Origin: Alviniconcha marisindica
Lineage: Eukaryota; Mollusca; Gastropoda; Provannidae
DNA: 64,000 bases
Assembly: GCA_018857735.1 (NCBI GenBank)
Contig: JABMCL010001015.1
Coordinates: forward strand, 51,001 to 115,000
Direction: 5' to 3'
The notes below the pieces were generated by a model that was not told the origin of the DNA, searched no databases, and saw only the letters and a program-made list of their open reading frames with translations. Made by a program: the position numbers and the translations under genes. This document shows positions 11,205 to 23,772 of this stretch, piece by piece; the first letter of the stretch is position 1; every line of letters begins with the position of its first letter.

Positions 11205-11336
11205 ACAGCATGGAAAATCTTGGATCCATGCGTAGAGTGTGCGTGTTTGTGTAAAAAGGTAGTTGCACATTAGTAAAATCTTGGATCCATGCGTAGAGTG
11301 TGCTTGTTTGTGTAAAAAGGTAGTTGCACATTAGTG
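11205..11336. repeat. Two-copy ~66-bp duplication
   Basis: AAATCTTGGATCCATGCGTA ... GTAGTTGCACATTAGT occurs twice in tandem with one substitution (GCGTGTTTG versus GCTTGTTTG). Confidence 0.9.
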
Positions 11337-13999
11337 TACTGTGATCAGTAGTGTCAGCTCATTGAGGGGGAATGCTTTGCCTTCCTTTACATTCGGTCTC
11401 TGCTAGAGGTGGGATGCTGAGGCTTGTGATGCTGGCCCATGTGCATTTGCTTCATTTTCTTCCATTCCTTGGCTTTTTATGCATTGTGCAGATGGACTGC
11501 ATCTCAGAGCTTTGATCTTCTCCACTAGATTTGCAATGTTTTAACTGTTGCTACCCATCAAATGTAAAGAAAGAAGAAGGAAAGGTCTTGGCATCATGTT
11601 GAATCAGGTGTTTGAGATGTATCTGGCCATTGGAATTTCTGCCATTGTCTGTAGGCAACTTTGCAAGCAACCCCCCCTCCCCCATGAAAAAGCTGTGTCT
11701 GGTTGTGTGTGGTATTTTTCTGTGTAAGTTGTATTTAGAATTGTTTGTGCAACATGACCTATAGCTTAGTGGGTGCCACTGCTGTGTCATAGTCTATGCC
11801 CCCCCCCCCGTCCCCCCACCCCTACCCCCATCCCCGTCCCCCCAACTACTTCCCCCCACCCCCGTGTCAACTCCTGTGCCTTCAAGGAGTGCTGATGTCA
11901 GACTGTAATGCTGAAGTTGTATGTAGCATAAAGTTGTATGTATTGTATCCACGTGTGCTTTGACAACTTATACAATGGTATTTTTGCTTTAACACAGAGC
12001 ATGGTTGGTGTCTGTACTTCTAGAGTCCCTGTACTCCTGGTGTGTGTTGTACGAGTTGTAATTATGTACACAATTTTTGGCTATGATTAAACTGACGAGT
12101 GTGCCGTGCTGCGTTTTGTTGTTGGAGACGATTTGTATTTTTGCTGTGTAAAGGAAACTTTTTGCCAACAGGGTTCAATGTGCATGTACTGACCAATCTT
12201 TTTGTTGTTTCTGTATTTTTGGTTTTTGGTTTTTTGATACAATGAATCATGTACAAAATTGTCACTTGTCTTGGCATCACATGATACAAGAGTTCTGTGA
12301 ATGAATACGGAACAGGATTTATTGTAAATCTGAAGACTTACTGTGCAACATGACATATGCTTCTTACAGGTTAACACAACTGTACAAAATAAAGAAGAAG
12401 AAACCTTGTCTGTACACAGATGAGAGCACTTGTGTTCAGTGGTGCTGCTAAGACTAAATACTACACAAACCCCGGTTGTGTAGAGGATCAAACACTCACA
12501 TCATTGTTGTGTATCCCTCTCTAAAGTCTGATCAATAACTTGTTGTTTAGACGCAAGCAGGTGTTTTGTTCAGCTGTTGGGCTGATGTCACTCGAATGAA
12601 AAAGTTTGCAGATTTGCATTCCTTTGTTGTTATTCTGGATGTTTTTTGTTTGGTGGTTTTCTTCTCTCCGTGAAATTACTGTTTTGTGCGTATGTGTGTC
12701 TCGTGCCCAGAATTTGGTGCAGATGCCTTTCATGTGTACAGAGAGTGTGGTATAAGTCCACAAATTGTGGCTGTGTCTTCTCATTGGTAATCTTGTAAAA
12801 ACAGAAACAAAAATTAGCCATTGTCACCTTGTTCCAAGACAGACACTACTAAAATAAAAACAACACTGCCTATGCAAAACAGGTGCATACTATATATATA
12901 TATATATACCTTAGTGTACATAGACCAAATTGGCTGAGATGGTCAGAAAGAGCCACCAGCAGATGTTGTATAAAGTTGGAAGTTACATTTGTAAATAGAA
13001 GAGGAAGAAAAATTAATAGTCCATGGTATTTTATTCCGTGCACCAGGCAATCAACTGAACAGTTATTTTCATTCATCGCGCAGCGAGTCCGGAAACCTGT
13101 AGAGGGCTTCACCCCCAGTACCTATTCTGTACAGTTTCTGCACAACCTTGAAAAGGAGATTTTGTAAATTTGACTATCCTGTGGTAAACACTGTTCCATT
13201 TGTCACCGTTCAAGGCTCGTTTGTGGTGGGGGTGGTTTTGTTCTTTGGAACGCAATTTTTTGGAGGGAACCCCTTTGGCGAGTTGAAATTCATGTGTAAC
13301 AAAAGATGGAAAATGAACAATGGTTGCTCTGAGAGCAAGAGCAAACCCAGGCGCAGTGCAGAAGGTGCAGGTTTGAGGTGAGGTGTTTTTGTTTTTCCGG
13401 AAGAAGAATTCTGGGAAACAGTTGATAAAGCATGATTTGGGTTAACCATCCCAGAATGTTTGCTCGGTTTGAGCATCGCTCATTCTTTGTATGAAATTCT
13501 GGCGTTGGAACTTGTTTTTTCTTGCCTTCAGCTGGGAAATGATTTGTGTTGAGGTTTTCTTCTAGTTCTCTAGTTTAGAATGAAGGTCATTTTTACTACT
13601 GTCTTCTTTCATTTATTGTATTCCTGACGTGCTTGAATGTGTTTTATTGTGTGTTGTATTTTTTGGTTTTGGTTTTTAGGTGGGCACATTTGTACATAAC
13701 GTCACATTTTAAAAATATATTTTTCTTCTTCTCCCTCTCTCTCTCTCTCATTTTGTCTTCATTAAACATTGTGTATTTGTCTTCAAATTGAATTCCGTGT
13801 GCAGTCAGCAGAGTACTGAAGGGTCAGGGAGTTTTGTTGCGTGCCCCTTGTCAGTGACTCGGCCAGCAACCACAGTGCTAATCGTCGAAGATGTCGATCA
13901 CTCCTGCCACAGTTTTTCTATGGATTGTACTTCTTCTTTTTTATAGTTACCAAGCAGCCTTGACCAGGACTGTCAATGAAAGGTCTTTGTTTCTTCAGC

Positions 14000-14490
14000 A
14001 GTGTGCAGGGTGGTTATTGGGCAGCTTCCAGGCGAAGACTATTGGTGAAAGATATTCACTTCTTCAGCAGTTTTGGGGATGTTTATCAAGCAACTGTGGG
14101 CAGACCGAATATTTGAAGACGGTGTTCACGTTGTCGGCAGTTTTGGGGAAGTTTATCAAGCAACTGTGGGCAGACCGAATATTTGAAGACGGTGTTCACG
14201 TTGTCGGCAGTTTTGGGGAAGTTTATCAAGCAACTGTGGGCAGACCTAATATTTGAAGACGGTGTTCACGTTGTCGGTAGTTTTGGGGATGTTTATCAAG
14301 CAACTGTGGGCAGACCTAATAGTTGAAGATGGTGTTCACGTCGTCAGCAGTTTTGGGGAAGTTTATCAAGCAACTGTGGGCAGACCTAATAGTTGAAGAT
14401 GGTGTTCACGTCGTCAGCAGTTTTGGGGAAGTTTATCAAGCAACTGTGGGCAGACCTAATAGTTGAAGATGGTGTTCACGTCGTCAGGAA
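14000..14490. repeat. 70-bp minisatellite
   Basis: About six units around AGTTTTGGGGAAGTTTATCA and GGTGTTCACGT(T/C)GTC. Gradual variants run from CCGAATATTTG to CCTAATAGTTG along the array. A short + strand open frame at 13891 overlaps it and shows no family. Confidence 0.92.
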
Positions 14491-14827
14491 AAGCATTGTT
14501 GACCAGAGAGCCTAACAGTTCAAGTTGTTCTTACGTGCGCCTGTTTTACCAGCAGATGTGTTGGCTGCTTCAGCAGGTTTTAGGATGTGTAGCAAATTGT
14601 TGAGACCAGTTAAGCTCTTGGCTAAACACATTTGTCTGTAGTTGACAAACCCCTTTGACCTGTGGATTAAAGATGCTCTGTGGTGCTTAATAGTGCAGAC
14701 CGACTTGTATTTTGTGATGATGCAGGCCTATTGATAAACAGTTGCCCCTTACAGAGCAACACTTAGATCAAATGAAACCGCCCAAGTAAATGTTTTTTGT
14801 CTTTTAAATTCTTAGGAAATGTTACTT

Positions 14828-15012
14828 GGCTGGCGTCGTGAGTGATCGACCTTCTTGAGGTAACGAACTTTCTGCACCGTTGTGGCAAACACGTGCAGTG
14901 TGGTCTTTGAGAAATGGGCTGGCATCATGAGTGATCGACCTTCTTGAGGTAATGATCTTTCTGCACCGTTGTGGCAAACACGTGCAGTGTGGTCTTTGAG
15001 AAATGGGCTGGA
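14828..15012. repeat. Two-copy ~89-bp tandem duplication
   Basis: TGGC(G/A)TC(G/A)TGAGTGATCGAC ... GTGTGGTCTTTGAGAAATGG appears twice with few changes. A T-run of about 23 follows near 15093. Confidence 0.9.
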
Positions 15013-15293
15013 GGAGGCAAAGCTGACTGCAGTATTTGATTGCGTTTGGATTTTTCTCAAACCATGTAAATGATGTACGAGTTATGGTGTTGCTTTTTTT
15101 TTTTTTTTTTTTTTTTTGGGTAGTAGTGATTACTCAAGTAGTGTTTTTGAACTGTGTCTGTTTTGCGGTGTGTATACCATTTTCTCTGATGGTGGTGGGA
15201 TGTTTGTACGCAGTGTCATGCAGCAGAGGAGAGTGGCATCAGGGGGTGCTGGTCGCAGTGACTCCTGTTCACTGTGACTGTAGTGAACAGTGA

Positions 15294-15540
15294 GCTTTGC
15301 CCTCTGTGGGTTTGCTATATAGCGAGTCTGGCCCTCTGTGGGTTTGCTACATAGCAAGTCTGGCCCATTGTGGGTTTGCTACATAGCAAGTCTGGCCCAT
15401 TGTGGGTTCAGCCACTGAATTTGGCCCACTGTTTGATATTTGTTATGGGTTCAGCCACAATGAATTTGGCCTACTGTTTGATGTTGTCTATAATGGGTTC
15501 ATCCACAATGAATTGGGCCCCCTACAGCCAGCTTGACCCA
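15294..15540. repeat. Degenerate array, 3' of Pumilio
   Basis: Imperfect units based on GGCCCATTGTGGGTTTGCTA, decaying along the array into GGGTTCAGCCACAATGAATT. Confidence 0.75.
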
Positions 15541-16199
15541 CTATGGGTCAGACATCAGGAATGGAATTCAGCATGGGTCAGATCTGTCAGTTGCGGAATC
15601 CAACATAGGTCATACTCAGTGGAATCAAATATGGGCCATGGTCATCCACACCCTTGCTGTCTGGACTCCTGGTTATTCCTTTTAGGAGTCCTTGAAGAGG
15701 CTGTTGCAGGTCGAAAATTGTTTTCGCCTTTTGTATTCTTGGGTTGAATCTTCAATCAGAAGCAAAACGAACTGGAACCCAAATTCTGAGGGCAGAATGC
15801 AGAGTGGGGTGGGGTGGAAAACCCTAAGAAATGTTTTTAAGCCCCCACCCTGTTTAAAAAATATATTTTGACGAAAGTGTTTCCATTTGAACTATCCTGA
15901 ATCAAAGTCATCCCCGAGAATGAATTACAGTTGGCACTTTTGCATTTTGTCTCTGAGTAATTCATACGTTTAAGCACTTTTGAAGTGTTCCTTGTAGCCC
16001 TAGAGAATCCATTATGAAGAATTGAGGTTACCTTACCAGGGTAATGCCATGACTGCTGCGGCATCGGTGCTACGCAGTCCTCCCTCCTGACAGTGTCAGC
16101 GTATGCAGCATTTTACTGTCCTCTCAACGGTTTGCACTGTGATGCACAACTGATAGCCGTTAACTTGGGCAGGCAGCTGGAGAAGCTTTCTTTACTTCA

Positions 16200-16510
16200 T
16201 CTCAATATTCAACTGCCACATGGTCTTTTACATGCATGGCCAGCAGCACATGCATTTGGATCCAAATATTCAACTGCCACAGGGTCTTCTACGTGCATGT
16301 CCAGAAGCACACATGTGGATGCAAATATTCAACTGCCGCAGGGTCTTTTACATGCCTTGCCAGAAGCGCATGTGTGGATCCATGTATTCAACTGCTGCAG
16401 GGTCTTTTACATGCATGGCCAGAAGCATGTGTGTGGATCCAAGTATTCAACTGCTGCAGGGTCCCTGTTTTTTTAATATTTTTTACATGCATGGCCAGCA
16501 GTGCATGCAT
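16200..16510. repeat. ~61-bp tandem array
   Basis: Five units: CATGCATGGCCAGCAGCACA, GGATCCAAATATTCAACTGC and CAGGGTCTTTTA. A C-rich run at 16620-16658 follows. Confidence 0.88.
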
Positions 16511-19500
16511 GTGGGTCCGATACATTTCCATTCTCATCCAAGGGATTATTTAAGTTTCCCCACCTGAACTAGGAGACAAAAGTACAGGACTGAGCCAGGA
16601 TTGAATCAGTGCATTGCTGTCCCCCCCCCCCCTCCCCCCCCCCCCCCCCCCTCCTCCCCACTCAGCTGTGTAACTGGACCTCTGGTCCACTTTCTAGATA
16701 GAGTTCCAGTACTCGGCGCCCCCTCTGCGTACTCTTGCACTGCTGTTTCTCTATATAAAAAAATTGCATCCTTCAGTTGTTGTTTTCTCTCTTGATTTTG
16801 GTTGCTTGCTTATGTACTCAGTAGTTTTCCAGAGGTAATGGGATAGATGTGAATCTGTACCCTGTATTACAGTTATATGTGTGCATGTATAACATGAAAA
16901 TGCTTTCTTCTGTGTTCCCATGGAAACTTGATCTTTGTTTCTCTCACAATTCATTAGATTGATTGGGAAAGCCGTAGGGCAGGTACACAGTTGTGTGGTC
17001 AGAAATTTGGGATTCTTTGTTTTGTGTGTTTGGTGGGAATCTCATCATTTGGGTTAGTGGGTTGTTTTTTCAATCATGTTGACAGGTTTTTGTTTCTGCA
17101 ATTGTTTTTGCTCTCAGCATGTATTGTGTACAGATTTTGTACATTATTGTTTTGTTTCTTGGGAACACAGCATCTGTTTGTCTCTTCTCTGTGTGCATGT
17201 ACATCTTCCTCTATGTGGTTAATGTCATGTGCTGTGCTGTTTGTGTAGTTCACTTCATCTAAGCTTCCAGTTCCACAGTGCTTGATGTCATTGTCTTCAG
17301 TAGCAGGTAGCATGTGGTATGGGTTTAACTACTACTTGATCAGACCTGAAGGGAAACTTCTCACCCTATTTTTATATATTTTGTTGTTGTTTTTGATTTT
17401 ACAAATACGGCACATTTTACTTGGAAACTGTACTTTTGTTTTTTGTTTTAATTGTAGACTAATAGCAGTTTGGTTCTTAACATTTTAAAAAGTAATGTCA
17501 AGTAAAACATGAAAATATTTAATAAGGCTTTTGCATATATATATATACTGTAGCCTTTGGGTTAGACTGTGAAAAGAAATATGTACAAATTACTTCAAAT
17601 TGCTTTTTGCCAGTGCAAACTGATTTTATAGGACCATGTTTAGCTGCTTATGGGAAATTGTGTTATTTCATCTCTCATACTCTGATGTAGATACCCTCAA
17701 GAATATAAAATTTGTGTCATCTGTCACATTTAATGTTCATTGCAAGTGTTCATACGTGTAGTCAAAAGTAAGTGTTCCTCAGATGCACTAGCTAGTAATG
17801 TAAGTAACCGCATTCGTGCTGTAATGAAGTTTTGGTGGAATGAAACAATCCATTGAACTGTAAATTTAGTGTAAATTGGGCACACCATATTTTTCCATTG
17901 TAAAGCAAAGGTTTGTACTTATTGTAATATTTTTTTCACTGTACAGATAAAATAGTAGTACCTACAAAGTGTACAGAAAACCTTGTAATCATGAACTGAT
18001 GATACGTTTTTATTTTTTGATACACTCCTTCAGTGAACATATTCCATGAATCGGATCATTCATTTGTGCATAAAACTCATGAGAGTCAAACTGGATTTGT
18101 ACACTACTGCCGACACTGCCTGTACGCCTATGTACATTGACCAATACTGACACGTATGTGTATAGTAGGAAGACAAGCAAACTGCAACGGTTGAAGTATA
18201 TAGTTTATAGAAGATGCATAGCAAATGTTCTCAAGCGGTCTGTTGTTAATGTTTTATTTTTATAAGCATGAGATTCTGTCCTCTGCCAGAGTTGTATGTA
18301 CATTTTGAATAAGTTGTATAAAATTTCATCATTTTTTTTTTTTTTTTCATTCAAATAATGACTTGGGTCCATATAAGTATAAAACGTGTACAAAGGAAAC
18401 TGAAGATGGATTTGTCCTACCTTGTCCGTCTTCTGAAGTAAAGTCAAACCTGATTGCAGTTCTCTGTTTCATAATTGTACAGTTTGAAGATAACACATCA
18501 TGTAAAGAATAAATGGAAGTGAGAAAAAAACAAAAAACTCATCAGAACGATATCAGTATCAGTTGTACAGAAGTTGAAAAAGTAGCCATCACAAAGTCAG
18601 GTCTCATGTTTTTAACTTTGCTCTCTTTCACGCCCAGTGGGTCCTCAGAGCAGTTGGCACAAGATCTTGTGCGTCATGTCTAGTTTTTGCATGCGAGTTG
18701 ATACAAGATTGTGTACGTCATGCCTAGTGTTTGCTTGCGAGAACAAAAGATGGTACGGGTGTGGTTGCCAAACGATTGCGCCAAGAGATGCATGGAAGAA
18801 AGAGTGAGTGGCTGAATTTTAGCGTCCTGTCGAGGGTGTGGGTGGAAGAAAGGAAGAACTGATTTTACTGATGGATGCATGGACAGAGTGGAAGGAAGAG
18901 GTGATGTGCTAGCTGTAGGAAGGAAGAAATGAATGCGCAACAGATCTGTGGAAGAAAGGAGGTGAAAGATGGAAGGATGGAAGTGTGAAAAAAATGCCAC
19001 CTGAGTGTGTTGGGATTTCAATAAACATGGTGTGCTTGACAGTATTTTCATTTGTAAGCCATCAGTGCTGAGCTAGTGGTGTTGTGATGTCATTAGACCA
19101 AGTCCATACCATGTATTTTCAGCACCCAGGTGTGAATAGTTGTAATCTCCAGGTATTAATGAATCAACTCTGCTCTTCTGGGCGATGTACACCTAGCGAT
19201 ACTGATGAAGTGATACCGCTCGGAGGGTGCTTTGCATACTTTGGTGAACCCTGGAAGAAGCAAGAGGTGGTGTAAAGATTTCATAGCCATTTCTGTTACT
19301 AATTTTGTTTTGTGTATCATGCCATGGTCAGGATACTTTTCAAGTCCAGATTATTCACCTGACTGCAACCACTGCTCAAGGTGACTTTGGTGAATTTTGT
19401 GCACACTTGAACCTAAGCTTGCCCACTCCTCACAGTCTTTAGTTCAAATTATGATGCAATGAAATGTCTCAAAGGATTGTAAGAATTGAATATTATAAGA

Positions 19501-21514
19501 AAACTCTTTGTTGTTGTGATCATCCACTGTGCTTTGTGTAAAAGAAAAACACACACGTCTACAGCATTTTTTTGTTTTTTTGTCTGTCTGTCCAGAGATA
19601 TTATTCCATGAAGAGTGTGTCGGTCTCACTGTACAGCTATGGCCCAGATGGTGGGCGTGTATATTTGCTAGTTGTCTTCACAGAGTTGAGCAGCGACATT
19701 TTGTCACACTTCATTTTGCATCCATTTAAGTGTGAAATTTCCATGCACTGATGAATCACAAATTGATTGTTAATTGTTTTTTCTTCTAGTGTTTCTGTTG
19801 CTGTTCAAGAAATCAAATGTTTGTTGCTTCTTCTTTTTTTAATACCATTTTAAAACAACTTTTAGATTTTGATCAGGAAAATGCAATGGATTCTACTCCT
19901 GCAGGCAGTTTGTACTTTTTTTGTTTGTCCCTGCAGATTTTCTTGGATTTCCTTGGAAGGCTTTTTGTTTCCTTTTGATTATTACATACAACTCATTTTC
20001 AGAATTCAGTTACAAGGAAAGCTATACCTTGATGTTTGTAAGGTGTGTAGAAACAGACAAAAATGTTAAGTTTGGATTTGGATTTTTCATTGAAGCGACT
20101 GGACACGTGTCCTGCTTGCAACCACGCTGCATGCCGACATTGCTTTGTGTTGTTTTGTGGTATCGCGTTGTGTGTCCGTACCCATTTCCTGTCCTCCTTC
20201 ATTGACCTTGAGGTGTACATGTATATAGACTAACGTTTCTTTTCTCTCGATTCCTGCATTGTATCGTGTGACCTGAGCAAGCCTGTTCATTGTGCTCATT
20301 CAAGCTATCCACCATTTCACTTGTCCCTGGTAGAAGAGTTAAGGGAAGGACTGGACAGGTGAAACACAGAAGTAATGGTAGGCTTAGCACAAATGTTAAC
20401 ACAGTTTTCAGTTGAGAATATTGCAGAAACCTGTTCCAGCCCAAAGCAAAGGCCTTGCCGAATCAAAGTGTCCATTTTTGTGTTCCACTTTTGGGGGTGG
20501 GGAGTCCAGATCTACAGTCCTTTGTGGAGTAATGGCTTGGGTCAAAGAGACAGTTGTTTGGGTTTTCTTGTATACCATGCAACAGGAAATGCCAGTGCTC
20601 CGATTTGTAAATAAATAAAATGTTACACCTCTGATTGGATTCTAGAGACTTGGAAATGTGTGGATAGCTTTGAGTGGCCACAAGGTCCTGACTTTGTCGG
20701 TCTTTGGACTTCCCCAATTTGGAAGCAGCAGTTAAGTTTGTTAGTGAATGAATTCAGGCTTTGGGCCCCTGAGCCCAGTCGACTCTGCCTGGGCTCCACT
20801 GAATGCCAACGTTCAAGCATTGCTTGGGCAAAGTAGCAGGGTGTTGGAATAAAAACTATGCATAAACAGTGAGTATTGGGAGGCTATGGATTTTTTCTGT
20901 CAAACAGTGCTGCGTTGTCTTCATGGCAAAGTTTGAATAGAAATGTCCACATTAAAAAAAAATCTATTCGACACAGTGTCAGTGAGTAAACAGTTGCAAT
21001 AAACATTCGTGCAAGTTTTTGAAGAAGCATTTGCAGAAGAGATGGCAATTGTGGCCCAGAATTGGAGATGCTATGGCAAAGTTCAGACAAAAGCATGTCT
21101 GGAACTGTAAAATGTCAGTTGGGTAGTTTATTTTTAACTGTTATGTTTTAATTATAGCCAAATGTAGTTGATCACAACTGTTCTTCGTCATGCTTTCAGT
21201 GTCGTACTCACACTGAAATGGAGATGAAAAGGCTGTGCCACAAACTGCGCTAGGTGTGTTTAGTATAAAGCTGCTTCCGTATTGCAAGAGTGGCTTTGGA
21301 GGTTTACACTACAGAGGTCCAGCATATTTCTCAGTAATTGAAGAAAATGTGCTTGCATTTATTCCCTTCACAAACTTAACTGTTTCTTCATTTTTGACAC
21401 TGGTTTTATCTGGTGTGCTTCTTTTCATTTATATTCCAAGTAGCTTTTTTGTTTCTGTATTTTAGCTGTATATTTGGATATAAATGTATAAAAACAATGT
21501 TTTTTCTAGTGAAG

Positions 21515-21520
21515 AATAAA
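21515..21520 (+). promoter_or_regulatory. Candidate distal poly(A) signal of Pumilio
   Basis: AATAAA followed by an A-rich stretch, at the point where the T-rich composition ends. It is the last + strand AATAAA before the 353-bp inverted-repeat element. Earlier alternatives are at 12388-12393, 18508-18513 and 20610-20619. Confidence 0.4.
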
Positions 21521-21826
21521 AAAAATTACAAATACATTTTGGTGGTGTTCCAAGTTATAACTGAATCATGATGACTTGTTTCTCGTTTTATGCATGAATG
21601 GTTTGTCTTTCACCGTTTGTCTGACTGGTTGCATTGTGTCTGAATGGTTGTGTTGGTCAGACTGTCTCTCCAGATGTGCATTGCATTGCTCGGTTATCTT
21701 CAGCTAACAGCAAGCAATCCACAAGGTCTACTGCACTTGCAGTTGCAGTTTCACTCCAGGAGTAGACGGGGGACCTGCCCAAAGTTTTTGGAAAGATTCA
21801 GCACAACAGTCTTTGCATACTAATAG

Positions 21827-22179
21827 AGGGTTCGTACAGTATTTTTGCTTCAAAATTCCCAAACTTGAGGACCAGCCAGACCAAGTTACTGCTTATTTTC
21901 CACATGCACTGTGAATATACTTTTACCGGAACCAGGTCTAGGAGTGGTTTCAAGTTAAAAAATAAAGTTAAAAAAACAACTTTTTGGCCTTAATATTTTT
22001 GTTGTTGTTTTGCTTCAATTTTCAGAATTCCCTTTCTACAGATTATGTGTTGACCATTTTGAAAATCTCAAACTCTCCAAGACCTTGGCTAAAGTGCCAT
22101 TTCATGATTTGTCCAAACTTTCCAGGCCTGGAAAAGTGCACCTCAGTTCTCCCCAATTTTTAAAGACTGTACGAACCCT
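21827..22179. mobile_element. 353-bp MITE with perfect 14-bp terminal inverted repeats
   Basis: Starts AGGGTTCGTACAGT and ends with its exact reverse complement. The interior has no open frame of note and includes TTTCCAGGCCTGGAAA-like sequence. The end sequence resembles non-autonomous hAT-type elements of marine invertebrates (from memory, not searched). An 8-bp target duplication is not clear. It lies between the convergent Pumilio and clathrin genes. Confidence 0.85.
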
Positions 22180-22239
22180 GCAACAATAATAAAAAAACGC
22201 ACATCGCAAAATGCACTTCAACAGCAAACTACAGTTGGA

Positions 22240-23600
22240 GGGTGGTACCACAGCTACAGTTTATTATCAGGAACTGACAATGAAAACCACAGGGACTCCT
22301 CCCTCTTTGACTTGTCCCATTGCACATTGTACCCTACTGGTTTGGGAGACGGACACAAATGTACTACAAACTCAACATCATCTTCACACCTGGCTCCCTC
22401 TCTTTTCCACAATTATTACGTGAATTCAAAACATATAAGGAATGGTTCTCAAACACATGTCTGCTTCGAGGAAAGTTTTTTCCAGAGTGAAGATGTGACA
22501 TCTATGCAAATTAAATATGCCAGGTACTTGAAACATGAACTTAATGAGAATACACAACATGCTATCCATACAAAATCTGTCAAAAGTCTCCACAAGTCAT
22601 CAACACAGCTGACAAAAAGGAAAAAGACCATTAATCACAGAAAGTGATTTCTCTCAGTGACAACTGTTCAGCATACAGATATCAACAGAGGATCATCGTC
22701 ATCCTCACATAAACATCCAACCATGCTACAAGCAGGAATTTAAAGCAGCACTTCCAAAACTGTTCTCTACAAAGTACAAGGAACAACACTACAACTAGAA
22801 CTGGTTTCTTGCCAACAAATTTGCAGTAGGTGTAGTGCACAGTGACACATTTACACACAAAAACATGAGTAAACATGTCCAAACCAAATCTGGCTCGATG
22901 GGTGTGCCACTGATCTGATTCACATAACCATACTGACTGTATACATGCAGTAATCACATGTTGTGGCAAAGAATTCCCTGAATGAACACTGTGTTGCAAA
23001 ATCTAGCGGAAAAGCACACCTCTAGCGAAAGATGTGACACTGTCGAGCAGCTAAAGAGACTGAAGTGAAGCAGGAGAAGAAAAACACAAAAACTGCTTAA
23101 AATTTGACCAAGCAATTGAGGATATACCTCTGGTGGAGTTTATGTACCTTGTAGAAATTTACTTGCATGCAGGTGAGAGTTACCATAGGTGATTCGGGTC
23201 TCTGTTGTGTTCACGTGACATTGACATCTTTCAAAGCTCCCTTTGTTGAGTCTCAAACTTTAAACAAAAACTGACAGAATTTTCTTACACTTGCTGCTGC
23301 GAAAGTGCCCTGCATAACAGAACATCTAGTTTAGCAGGCACCATTTTAGGACAACTTCCAACGTCACAAAACCTTTGAAGCCCCTGTTCATGATGAGTTG
23401 ACAGCAGCAACCTTCTAGAAATCTCCAGGCGCCTCACTATAGAAACAGTACGAAACAGAGGGAACTTCAAACTGCAGATCGCAGCAAACCTTAGCATGCA
23501 TCTTCTCCCAAGTACATGAGGAAGATGAATTAATTACAATCAACGGACACTGTCAATTTTGTGAGTTTTCAATGACGGACTTCCACCCCAGCACGTCTGC
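22240..23600 (-). other. Clathrin light chain 3' UTR
   Basis: A-rich on the + strand (U-rich on the transcript), following the minus-strand stop at 23601. No other exon is recognisable. The extent is set by the AATAAA complement at 22260-22265. Confidence 0.6.
22260..22265 (-). promoter_or_regulatory. Candidate poly(A) signal of clathrin light chain
   Basis: TTTATT on the + strand is AATAAA on the minus strand, ~1.3 kb downstream of the stop codon and ~80 bp from the MITE end. It is the first one I see after the stop. Confidence 0.5.
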
Positions 23601-23772
23601 CTAGCGTACGAGTGGCGTCTGCTTCAGCTGCAGGAGGATGGACCTCAAGCGGCTGACGTCCTTGGTGTTTTTGGAGTTCTTGGGGTTGAACTCGCACAGC
23701 CTGGTGATTTTCTCCCATGCCTGGCCCGGCACCTTCTCGTCACGGTCCTTGATGAACGCTTCCTCCGCCGCC
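23601..23772 (-). CDS. Clc: Clathrin light chain last exon
   Basis: Acceptor TGCTTTCAG precedes GGCGGCGGAGG. Encodes AAEEAFIKDRDEKVPGQAWE then the conserved C-terminal domain, with stop TAG (complement of 23601-23603). 57 codons including the stop, plus one base completing the split R codon. Confidence 0.96.

Larger units (their letters stand above)
9736..20613 (+). promoter_or_regulatory. Seven Pumilio recognition elements (TGTANATA)
   Basis: Exact + strand matches were found by reading: 9736-9743 (TGTAAATA), 12915-12922 (TGTACATA), 12990-12997 (TGTAAATA), 13691-13698 (TGTACATA), 17686-17693 (TGTAGATA), 20220-20227 (TGTATATA) and 20606-20613 (TGTAAATA). This is the motif the upstream gene's own protein is predicted to bind. 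Autoregulation is known for Pumilio mRNAs in other animals; here it is inferred. Confidence 0.55.
7216..21540 (+). other. Probable long Pumilio 3' UTR and 3' flank
   Basis: No exon with protein similarity is recognisable. The + strand is visibly T-rich throughout, as expected of a U-rich transcript, and the bias switches near 21.9 kb where the opposite-strand clathrin gene begins. AATAAA signals occur at 12388, 18508, 20610/20614 and 21515; any could end the transcript. Seven exact TGTANATA Pumilio sites lie within it. Several minisatellites are embedded and are listed separately. That the whole 14 kb is one UTR is inference; a shorter UTR plus intergenic DNA is equally possible. Confidence 0.5.

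Noticed and set aside
13891..14256. 121-residue + strand ORF starting with a hydrophobic stretch (signal-peptide-like)
   Set aside because: Its second half is the 70-bp minisatellite; no family, and it lies in the Pumilio 3' region.
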